From an uncultured Porphyromonadaceae bacterium (GTDB lineage: Bacteria; Bacteroidota; Bacteroidia; Bacteroidales; Muribaculaceae), in the NCBI GenBank assembly GCA_902470475.1, contig CABRGT010000049.1, positions 1-14,066 of the forward strand: a stretch of DNA of 14,066 nt. Reading direction: 5' to 3'. Numbering within the stretch: the first letter of the stretch is position 1; the number at the start of each line of letters is the position of its first letter. Made by a program: the position numbers and the translations under genes. The notes under the pieces are model-generated. The model ran no database searches. It was not told the origin of the DNA and saw only the letters and a program-made list of their open reading frames with translations. Shown here one piece after another: positions 6,656 to 13,447 of the stretch.

Positions 6656-8728
6656 ATGAAGAAACTATTACTTTCGGCTTTGATGTGTGTACTGGCTTTG
6701 GGTGCCTACGCTGCCGATAATCTTCTTGCAGGCAAGCCCGTCTATCTGCTGGGCGAAGCCAAGACCTGGGCGAAAGCCGACGGTACAACTTACACTATGA
6801 ATGTTGACGATCTTAAGAAAGTCACCAATGATCCTGCCAATACTGCCAACATTTATCTTTTCCCTGAAGGCGGTTATGAAACGGACGATAACAAGGCCGT
6901 CGGCATTCAGGCCTTCTATGTAGACATGCAGACCAGCTGCAAGATTGAGTCGGTTTATACAACCTGGGAAGGGGCTGCAGCAGACAGCTATATGATTTAT
7001 GTCACCGACGAAGAGCCTGCTATATCTATCCTTGACACAGATCCTGTATACTCTGTCAGTGGTTTAGGTCAATTTACAGAGAATACCGCTGAATTCACAG
7101 CCGAAGGCCGTTATCTGGTTTTCGTTCCGACCAACGCCACTAATTATGGCTGGGGCGTTAAGATCCGCAGCATCCAGGCGACCGGCTTCGATCCGACACC
7201 CAAAATCAATCTTACAGCGGAAGTTAGCAACGTCACTGCCCATACGGCTGATATTACGTATAGTTTAGATCTTGCCAATATTACTGAAGATAAGGTTAAG
7301 GTTTACCTCGGCGAGCAGGTAATCGCCAGTCCTTACACACTCACCGATCTGAACCATTGGACTGAATACAACTACACACTTAAGGCTGTGGCTGAATATG
7401 AGGGTCAGAAGATCGAAAGTAATGAGGTTAAGGTTACATTCACCACACTGCGCGATGAAACGCAGGGCCTTGTCTGGAATGGCCTCGCCGACGGCATGAT
7501 CAGCAATGCTTACTATGAGGGCGAGGACGAATCAATGCGCCGCAGCCTGCCCGTCAGCATTGAAGTGGTAGCCGTCTATAATACTGATAAGACTATGACT
7601 TTTACTGCCACGCTTAAATCAGCAAAGGCGATCGCAGGCGTTAACGGTATGCAGATAGTAGCTGTAAGCGATCCCCGTGGCGATAACCAGCCTGACCACG
7701 CAGCCATGACACCGGCAGAAAACGGCTCATATACTTTCACTACGGAAGGTACATATGAGGATGGCGCCCGCATGGCCTGGTTTAACTTCGCTCCGACTTT
7801 TGAAGGAGGCGTTTTCAATGCCGTCTCGTTCCCCGGCGAACTCTATTACGTCGGCAATACTCAAGCACCTGTGACTGTCGGCGAACCGACTTCTCTTGAA
7901 CTGGCAGTCGGTCGTATCAACCGTGTGGGCCAGTCGATGGCAGTCAGTGCTGTCGCCAAGGATGCCGCCGGTCACTACGTGTTCGACACCCCGGTGGAAA
8001 TGATTGTCGACAACGACAATTTCAGCGTTGAAGGTTTTGTACTTACCGCCAATGAGCGTGGCACAGCGACTCTTACGGCCCGTTCAGGCAATCTCACCAA
8101 GACGGCCGGTCTGATCTGCGCCATGACTTCGGAAGCCATCAAGCTCGAGCGCGCCAACGCCTATGCAAGCAGCGCGATGGACGACATCAGCAAGTGCTTT
8201 GACGGAAACGAAGGTACTGAGGGTGTCTGGAACTGTGCCGAGACTGAAGAGCACTGGCTCGTGTTCGAACTGGACGGCATCCACGACATCCAGGGCGTAG
8301 AGTTAATCTGGGAAGGTGCCATGGCCCGGGAGTACACTCTGACCCTGTCGCAGCAGCCTGTGATCAATGCTCCGGCAGCCCGCGCGCAGGCCAACGGTGC
8401 AGAACCTTCGAACCATGTGTTTACCGTGACCGATGGTGCCAATTCCGCCGACGCTACCTACCGCATGCACACTCTCGCCAGCGGTTACAATGCCAAATAC
8501 ATCACCCTTCAGACGCAGAAGGCCGTAAATGCAGGGTGGGGCGTCAAGCTCAAGGAAATGAACGTGTACGGCGCGCTCGAACCCAGCGGTGTGGCTGATG
8601 TGGCTGTCGACGCCGAAAGCGCGGTTGAATATTACAACCTGCAGGGTGTGCACATCGAGGGCGAACTCGCTCCGGGCCTCTACATCCGTCGCCAGGGCAA
8701 CACCGCCTCGAAGATCCTCGTAAAGTAA
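6656..8728 (+). CDS. Secreted multidomain discoidin/FN3/Ig-like protein, putative glycan-binding partner
   Basis: This is a 690-residue protein with no catalytic motif that I recognise. The signal peptide (1-19, cleavage AYA/AD) has no lipobox. Domains in order: an N-terminal discoidin-like beta-sandwich (about 21-177, with TWEGAAADSY at 103-112 and WGVKIRSIQATG near 166); FN3-like (about 184-265); an unnamed beta-module opening LVWNGLADGM (about 270-402); a BIG2-like Ig module (about 408-491, AAGHYVFD then GTATLTA); an F5/8C discoidin module (494-639, with DGNEGT, IWEGAMAREY and WGVKLKEMNVYG); and a tail (658-690) with EYYNLQGV, GLYIRRQG and KILVK that resembles a short T9SS type A sorting signal. 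Residues 184-690 are homologous to 480-988 of the next protein. It follows the GH81 gene by 33 bp, so cotranscription is plausible. Base composition is unusual: I count 43% GC over 7201-7380, against about 65% in a sample of the next gene. A surface glycan-binding role is inferred from context. Confidence 0.85.
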   Translation: MKKLLLSALMCVLALGAYAADNLLAGKPVYLLGEAKTWAKADGTTYTMNVDDLKKVTNDPANTANIYLFPEGGYETDDNKAVGIQAFYVDMQTSCKIESVYTTWEGAAADSYMIYVTDEEPAISILDTDPVYSVSGLGQFTENTAEFTAEGRYLVFVPTNATNYGWGVKIRSIQATGFDPTPKINLTAEVSNVTAHTADITYSLDLANITEDKVKVYLGEQVIASPYTLTDLNHWTEYNYTLKAVAEYEGQKIESNEVKVTFTTLRDETQGLVWNGLADGMISNAYYEGEDESMRRSLPVSIEVVAVYNTDKTMTFTATLKSAKAIAGVNGMQIVAVSDPRGDNQPDHAAMTPAENGSYTFTTEGTYEDGARMAWFNFAPTFEGGVFNAVSFPGELYYVGNTQAPVTVGEPTSLELAVGRINRVGQSMAVSAVAKDAAGHYVFDTPVEMIVDNDNFSVEGFVLTANERGTATLTARSGNLTKTAGLICAMTSEAIKLERANAYASSAMDDISKCFDGNEGTEGVWNCAETEEHWLVFELDGIHDIQGVELIWEGAMAREYTLTLSQQPVINAPAARAQANGAEPSNHVFTVTDGANSADATYRMHTLASGYNAKYITLQTQKAVNAGWGVKLKEMNVYGALEPSGVADVAVDAESAVEYYNLQGVHIEGELAPGLYIRRQGNTASKILVK
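7205..8728 (+). repeat. Paralogous block, copy A (FN3 to sorting tail)
   Basis: Residues 184-690 of the 690-aa protein align in order with residues 480-988 of the 988-aa protein encoded downstream: FN3, W-[YN]-G module, Ig-like, F5/8C and tail. The last 33 residues of each (nt 8627-8728 and 11692-11793) are identical at 28 positions. Divergence elsewhere indicates an old tandem duplication followed by a change of the N-terminal modules, not a recent repeat. Confidence 0.75.
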
Positions 8729-8749
8729 ATCCCGATTTACAATAAAAAC

Positions 8750-8796
8750 ACCCGGCGGCCACGCTAAAATAGGGTCGCCGGGTTTACCGGCTTTTA
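8750..8796 (+). terminator. GC-rich hairpin pair with T-tract between the two modular genes
   Basis: The sequence at 8750-8760 (ACCCGGCGGCC) pairs with 8773-8783 (GGTCGCCGGGT) in an 11-bp stem with one G-T pair and a 12-nt loop. A second, mutually exclusive hairpin, GCCGG (8777-8781) with CCGGC (8787-8791), is followed directly by TTTTATT. Runs of A upstream (8741-8749) also give a U-rich tail on the other strand. It lies 21 nt after the stop of the 690-aa gene. It may terminate or attenuate transcription into the 988-aa gene. Confidence 0.65.
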
Positions 8797-8807
8797 TTGA
8801 CATACCA

Positions 8808-8815
8808 AACCAATC
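8808..8815 (+). promoter_or_regulatory. Leader motif AACCAATC upstream of the 988-aa gene
   Basis: The same octamer as at 6640 lies 11 nt before the ATG at 8827, followed by CTTTAATAAATC and then start codons ATGAAAAAATTATTACTT. There is no Shine-Dalgarno sequence. Conservation in both paralogues, and not before the GH128 or GH81 genes, suggests the initiation region was duplicated with the gene or is functionally kept. I could not identify a convincing Bacteroidetes promoter in this 98-bp gap. Confidence 0.35.
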
Positions 8816-8826
8816 TTTAATAAATC

Positions 8827-11793
8827 ATGAAAAAATTATTACTTACAGCAGCTGCCACGATGGCAGTGCTGAGCGCTTCGGCGGCCGACTATACCGTGTA
8901 TCAGAACGGTACATTGGCTCCGAGTGTCAACGCCAACTCGTGGTGGAACTGCCCCACGAACGCCTCTGCCGCAAATCCCGCCGGCGAAGGCACCGTGTTC
9001 GAACTGACCCATGGCGATTATCTCGACGGAAACTTCTGCATGGGCTTCCAGACAGCCGACGACGGCAACACCATCTCGGGTCCGCTGCATTCGGCCGACT
9101 TATCGTTCAAGTACTACGCCACCACTCCCTGCAAGGTGACCGTCCAGCTCGGAGGCGCGGCCAACGCGCAGCAGGTGATCACTGTCGGCGAGGCCGACGT
9201 GAACCAGTGGCTCACTGCTACCTACAATGTGACCGATGACTTCGCCGCTGCGGCCGCCGACTGGAAGGAGTACAAGCAGTTCGGCGCCAACGACTGCCTG
9301 CTGGGTCTGATCGTGGAAAACTTCACGGCCGACACCAAGCTGTATGTCAACGATGTGGTATATTCCAACACCGACGAAAGCTGGACGAAGCCCGAAATCG
9401 AGCGCTTCTGCCCGGAGCCTCCCGTACCGGCGTCCGACGCTGCCGACGTCGTGTCGCTGCTGAGCGGCAAGTACACTGCCGCCACTTCATTCAACATCGG
9501 CGGCTGGGGCCAGTCGACCCAGTTTGAGACGCTGACTTCCGACGGCGGCGCTCCCGTGGCACACCTGCGCAACTTCAACTATCTGGGCTGGGAACTCGCT
9601 CAGCACATCGACGTGAGCGAATGCAGTTACATGCATGTCGATTTCTATCCCATGTCGGAGACAGCCTTCGGCTTCACCCCCATCAGCCCGGGCAACGAAG
9701 CTCCCTGGGTGGCTCCCGAGGTGAAGGTGGGCGAATGGAACAGTTACGACGTGCCTCTGTCGCACTGGGCTAATGTGAATTTCGCCGACGTGTTCCAGGT
9801 GAAGTTCGACCAGGGCAACACCGGCGCCGAGTGCTTCATCGCCAATGTCTACTTCTACAAGGATCCCAATGCCGTGAAGCCCGCTTACGGCGGCGTGTGG
9901 TACGGCACGACCGAAGCTACCGCCAGCCGCGACGGCAAGGACTACAACATCGTCATCAACTACGCCCTGACGGCCAACGAGAACGGCACCCTCACCGTTG
10001 AGGCTACCTTCGAAGGGACCGACGGCCTCGACTGCGGCCACGAAATCCACGTGTTCGACGCCGCCATGGGCTACGACAAGTATGTGGCCATGACCTATGA
10101 CGAGGCTGCCGAGGCATGGACCGGCACCACCGACAACACCGAGACGTTCACCCTGGGCAAGAAGTTCGACGCCCTCCACTTCTGGCTCGCATATCCCGGC
10201 GGCGTGACCGGCCCGGCAATCGACGGCTACGTCTATGGCGCCGCCAATGACAAGCCCATAGCTGAACCTACGCTGCGTCTGAGCGCCGAGGCTACCGACA
10301 TCACCACCACCGGTGCGTCGATTGCCTACACCGTGCGCGCAAGCAGCGAATTCGACGGCACTGAGGTCACCGTTCTCTGCAACGGCGCTCTGGCCACCGC
10401 CAATCCCATCGTGCTCACCGGTCTGACACCCTCCACCGAGTACACCTACACTCTGCAGGCCTTCGCCACTGTCGACGGCACCGAGTATCAGAGCAAGGAG
10501 GTCGCCGTGACCTTCCGCACCGCCCGCGATGCCTCTTCGGCCGCAATCTGGTACGGCCAGGCCGACGGTATGATCGCCAACGCCTACTACACCGACGAGA
10601 CGCCCGCCGACAAGCGCTCGCTGCCCGTCAGCATCGCCGTAGAGTCCGCTTACAACCCCGACATGACCATCACCTTCACCGCAAAGGTGCTCTCCGAGAA
10701 ACCCATCACAGGCATGGTCGCTCCCAACATCGTGGCCGTGGGTGAGCCCCGTCGCGACGGTCAGCCCGACCATGTGGCCATGGAAGGCACATTCGACAAC
10801 GCTACCTTCACCACTGCCGGCACTTACGAGGAAGGCGACCGCATCGCATGGTTCACCTTCGACATCATCTATGCCGACGGCGGCAACGCCAACATCGCGT
10901 CGCTCAACAATCAGTACACCGTAGGCGAGGAGAACTCGCCCGTGGAAGTCGGTGAGCCCGTAGCGATCGAACTCGCTCTGCCCAAGACCTCGCTCAAGGT
11001 AGCCGAGACAGTTCCGGCCACCGTTGTCCTCAAGGACGCCGCCGGTCACTACGTATTCGGCAGCGCCGCTACCCTGGCCAGCAGCTCGTCTGCATTCAGC
11101 GTCGACGGCTTCTACGTGACCGCCTCCGACAAGGGTACGGCCACTCTGACCGCTACCTGCGGCGATCTCACCGCCTCGGTCGATCTCGCATGTGTTGTTT
11201 CGGCTGACGCCAAGGCTCTCGGCGGCACAGTCACCGGCGATGTCGACGGACTCGACTACTCGCTCGTTGTCGACGGAAACGAAGGCACGCAGATCGAATG
11301 GTCGTGTACCGAGACCGAAGAGCACTACGTGCTCATCGACCTGGGCGATGACAAGGTCGTGGAGGCTGTAGAGGTAGTGTGGGAAGGCGCAAGCGCCAAG
11401 CATTACACTGTGACTCTGATGTCGGGCTCGACTCCCGAGAATGCCGTGTTCCGTGCTCCCTCCGAAGGTGAGTATTCAATGGAAGAAACCGCCGGTGTAG
11501 GCGGAGCAGGCGTCGTCGCACGCCGTCTCTTCGCTGTCGACGGCGAGGGCCACTCCACCCGCTACGTGCGCATCGACACCAAGGAAGCCTATAACAAGGA
11601 CTGGGGCATCAAGCTCAAGGAAGTGTCCGTAATGGGTAAGGACAAGCCCGGTGCAATCAACGCTATCGATGCCGACAGCGCTGCCGCTCCCGAATACTAC
11701 AACCTGCAGGGCGTACGTATCGAAGGCGAACTTGCCCCCGGCCTCTATATCCGCCGCCAGGGCACCACAGCCACCAAAGTGATCGTGAAATAA
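8827..11793 (+). CDS. Large secreted protein with CBM-like, FN3, Ig-like and discoidin modules, putative beta-glucan-binding protein
   Basis: This is a 988-residue protein without a recognised active site. After a signal peptide (1-19, cleavage SASA/AD; no lipobox) come a beta-sandwich module (about 21-182) and a CBM-like beta-sandwich (about 203-345: FNIGGWGQ, YLGWELAQHIDVS, MHVDFYP, GEWNSYDVPLS, DVFQVKFDQG, IANVYFYKD). The second resembles modules attached to Bacteroidetes laminarinases and other beta-glucan proteins. Next are a W-Y-G beta-module (about 353-470), FN3-like (480-567), a second W-Y-G module (573-700), BIG2-like Ig (705-792), F5/8C discoidin (795-937, with DGNEGT, VWEGASAKHY and WGIKLKEVSV) and a tail (956-988) with EYYNLQGV, GLYIRRQG and KVIVK, like a short T9SS sorting domain. 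The last ~510 residues are paralogous to the preceding protein. A hairpin/T-tract lies upstream and a strong terminator downstream. Cell-surface beta-glucan capture is inferred from modules and neighbours; a cryptic enzyme or adhesin is possible. Confidence 0.87.
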   Translation: MKKLLLTAAATMAVLSASAADYTVYQNGTLAPSVNANSWWNCPTNASAANPAGEGTVFELTHGDYLDGNFCMGFQTADDGNTISGPLHSADLSFKYYATTPCKVTVQLGGAANAQQVITVGEADVNQWLTATYNVTDDFAAAAADWKEYKQFGANDCLLGLIVENFTADTKLYVNDVVYSNTDESWTKPEIERFCPEPPVPASDAADVVSLLSGKYTAATSFNIGGWGQSTQFETLTSDGGAPVAHLRNFNYLGWELAQHIDVSECSYMHVDFYPMSETAFGFTPISPGNEAPWVAPEVKVGEWNSYDVPLSHWANVNFADVFQVKFDQGNTGAECFIANVYFYKDPNAVKPAYGGVWYGTTEATASRDGKDYNIVINYALTANENGTLTVEATFEGTDGLDCGHEIHVFDAAMGYDKYVAMTYDEAAEAWTGTTDNTETFTLGKKFDALHFWLAYPGGVTGPAIDGYVYGAANDKPIAEPTLRLSAEATDITTTGASIAYTVRASSEFDGTEVTVLCNGALATANPIVLTGLTPSTEYTYTLQAFATVDGTEYQSKEVAVTFRTARDASSAAIWYGQADGMIANAYYTDETPADKRSLPVSIAVESAYNPDMTITFTAKVLSEKPITGMVAPNIVAVGEPRRDGQPDHVAMEGTFDNATFTTAGTYEEGDRIAWFTFDIIYADGGNANIASLNNQYTVGEENSPVEVGEPVAIELALPKTSLKVAETVPATVVLKDAAGHYVFGSAATLASSSSAFSVDGFYVTASDKGTATLTATCGDLTASVDLACVVSADAKALGGTVTGDVDGLDYSLVVDGNEGTQIEWSCTETEEHYVLIDLGDDKVVEAVEVVWEGASAKHYTVTLMSGSTPENAVFRAPSEGEYSMEETAGVGGAGVVARRLFAVDGEGHSTRYVRIDTKEAYNKDWGIKLKEVSVMGKDKPGAINAIDADSAAAPEYYNLQGVRIEGELAPGLYIRRQGTTATKVIVK
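10264..11793 (+). repeat. Paralogous block, copy B (FN3 to sorting tail)
   Basis: This block encodes residues 480-988 of the 988-aa protein and matches copy A at 7205-8728. Short stretches are also kept at nucleotide level, for example GCCGCCGGTCACTACGT and GACGGAAACGAAGG, but most third positions differ. Copy B is the more GC-rich one. Confidence 0.75.
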
Positions 11794-11816
11794 TGCGCAT
11801 TGAGTAATCAAGCGCA
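11794..11816 (+). other. Small hairpin immediately after the 988-aa gene stop
   Basis: TGCGCATTGA (11794-11803) can pair with TCAAGCGCA (11808-11816), giving 9 bp with one bulged A and a GTAA loop. It begins at the base after the stop codon and lies just upstream of the strong terminator. It may be a 3' UTR stabilising structure or have no role. Confidence 0.3.
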
Positions 11817-11823
11817 AAGCATG

Positions 11824-11860
11824 AAAAAAGCTGCGCGGGACGATCCCGCGCAGCTTTTTT
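11824..11860. terminator. Perfect bidirectional intrinsic terminator between convergent genes
   Basis: Positions 11824-11840 are exactly complementary to 11844-11860: six A, then GCTGCGCGGGA, a 3-nt loop CGA, TCCCGCGCAGC, then six T. The A and T runs give a U-tract on either strand, so it can end transcription of the 988-aa gene (+) and of the convergent Sel1-repeat gene (-), whose stop is at 11901. It marks the right edge of the glucan block. Confidence 0.92.
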
Positions 11861-11900
11861 CATTCCCCGCGCCGGTTGTGGGCGCGTCGCGCTGGTTTTT

Positions 11901-13415
11901 TTATTTCACAGAGGCGAGGTATGCGTCGAGTGATTCGGGGAATTTCATCGATGCGACCTTGTCGGCCAGAGGGGCGTTGATGTCGCGTACGGCGGCGGCA
12001 TAGCGGCTGGCGGCAGCGGCGAGCATCATGCCGCGCGCGAACTGTGCGTCGTAGGTCTGGCGTGCCAGGGCGGCGTCGCGGGCGCCGAAGCTGCCTTCGT
12101 AGTAGGCGTTGCCCAGGGCGTCGCCTGCGAGCATGAAGCCCTTGTCGGAAGCCAGTGTCAGGTATTCAAGCGCCTTCTCGGGATCGGGTTCGAGGCCTTC
12201 GGTGCCACGCTCGTAGAGCAGTCCGAGAACGTAGGCCGCGTAGGGGTTCTTTTCGGCCTGCTTGGCGAGTTGCTTGACGGCTTTGTTTACATCGCGCTTG
12301 TCGTTGGCGGGGCTGAGGAGGATCTGGGCCTCGAGCACATCGGCGATGTCAAGCTTGGCTTTCTTGAGGGCCTTGATCTCTTCTTTGGCGGTCTTGAAGT
12401 CGCCCGCGGCAATGGCTTTCACGGCCAGGGTGTAGTGGCCGAAGGGTGTCGAGAGGATATTGTCGGCAGCGGCGGGATCGAAGAGGGCCTTCATCTGCGG
12501 AATGAACGACGAGCGCGACTGAAGCCATGAGAAGAGGTAAGCGGCCTCGGTGATGTCGTTCTTTTCGACAGCTATGAGCGCGTAGTCGAAGATAGCCTTG
12601 GGCAGCCCGAGGTAAGCGGCCTTTGCGAGCCACTGGTCGGCCTGTGTGCGCGAGGCTGTGACGCCTTTGCCTTCGCGGTAGAGTTTCGACACGAGGTACA
12701 TGGCGTTGGCGTTGCCGTCCTCGGCGGCTTTCATCGCGTAGACGAATCCGGTGGAGGTGTCGGCCGCTCCGCCGAGCCCCTCGGTGAGCATCGAGCCGTA
12801 GTAGTACTCGCAGACGGTGTCGCCGGCCAGCGCGCCCTTGCGCAGCCATTCGAGCGCTTTCTTATAGTCCTTGGCGTTGAGGTAAGCCACGCCGGCCTGG
12901 CGTACGGCGGCAGTGTCGCCCTTGCGTGCGAGTACGGTGTAGTAGTGTGCGGCCTGGGCGTAGTCGCGAGCGGTGCCGATGCCTTCGTTGTAGAAGTGTC
13001 CCATGGCGGCGCATTCGAAGATCCGGCCTTTGTCGGCCTCGGCCTTTATGCTTTCGAAGAGCCGGCGGTTGCCTTCGCGGATAGAGCGGTCGTACAGGCC
13101 GATGGCGCGCACGGAGTCCTGATCCACACCGTGGCCGTACTGATAGCATGCACCGAGGCTGCCTATTGCCTCGACATTGCCCAGCGAGGCTGCCTTGGCG
13201 AACATGCGGGCTGCCGTAGTGTAGTCGCGTTCGACGTTTTCGCCGTTGTAGTACCAGTTGCCCAGAATGTTGAGCGCTGCGGGATCTGAGGCTTTGGCGG
13301 CTTCGATCACGGCCATCACGCTGTCGCGGCTGACGGCCTTGGTGGTGTCTTCGGCCTGTGCGGCCAGAGGAGACAGAAGAATGAGAGATGCAAGGAGTAT
13401 CTTATGCAGTTTCAT
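11901..13415 (-). CDS. Secreted/periplasmic Sel1-repeat (TPR-like) protein
   Basis: This is a 504-residue helical-repeat protein. The signal peptide (1-21, KILLASLILLSPLAAQA, cleavage before EDTT) sends it to the periplasm or beyond; there is no lipobox. Sel1-like repeats of about 36 residues are clear at 44-80 (ALNILGNWYYNGENVERDYTTAARMF region), 81-116, 133-166, 201-234 and 235-271. More degenerate helices cover 167-200 and 275-365, and further repeats cover about 385-427 and 428-460. Sel1 proteins typically serve as protein-protein scaffolds in signalling or envelope assembly. No enzymatic domain is seen, so the partner is unknown. The start ATG at 13413-13415 is preceded by eight consecutive A residues on the coding strand (13424-13431), with no Shine-Dalgarno sequence. 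It lies 32 bp downstream of the Asp-rich gene on the same strand, and the two may form an operon. It is convergent with the glucan genes and shares their terminator, so a functional link to them is not indicated. Confidence 0.9.
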   Translation of the reverse strand: MKLHKILLASLILLSPLAAQAEDTTKAVSRDSVMAVIEAAKASDPAALNILGNWYYNGENVERDYTTAARMFAKAASLGNVEAIGSLGACYQYGHGVDQDSVRAIGLYDRSIREGNRRLFESIKAEADKGRIFECAAMGHFYNEGIGTARDYAQAAHYYTVLARKGDTAAVRQAGVAYLNAKDYKKALEWLRKGALAGDTVCEYYYGSMLTEGLGGAADTSTGFVYAMKAAEDGNANAMYLVSKLYREGKGVTASRTQADQWLAKAAYLGLPKAIFDYALIAVEKNDITEAAYLFSWLQSRSSFIPQMKALFDPAAADNILSTPFGHYTLAVKAIAAGDFKTAKEEIKALKKAKLDIADVLEAQILLSPANDKRDVNKAVKQLAKQAEKNPYAAYVLGLLYERGTEGLEPDPEKALEYLTLASDKGFMLAGDALGNAYYEGSFGARDAALARQTYDAQFARGMMLAAAASRYAAAVRDINAPLADKVASMKFPESLDAYLASVK

Positions 13416-13447
13416 GATGAATGTTTTTTTTGAGGGGGCAAATGGTG

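Noticed and set aside
8797..8825. TTGACA-like box upstream of the 988-aa gene as a sigma-70 promoter
   Set aside because: Bacteroidota promoters use a different consensus (TTTG around -33, TAnnTTTG at -7), and no matching -10 lies at the right spacing.
9487..11403. 638-residue open frame on the - strand inside the 988-aa gene
   Set aside because: It is the antisense shadow of a GC-rich gene. The + strand frame has a signal peptide, recognisable domains and a paralogue, while the antisense product shows only Gly/Val/His-rich low-complexity sequence.
8627..11793. Nucleotide direct repeat at the two gene 3' ends as a mobile-element or recombination boundary
   Set aside because: Similarity is in-frame and mostly at protein level with divergent third positions, so it reflects paralogous sorting tails, not an insertion element or att site.
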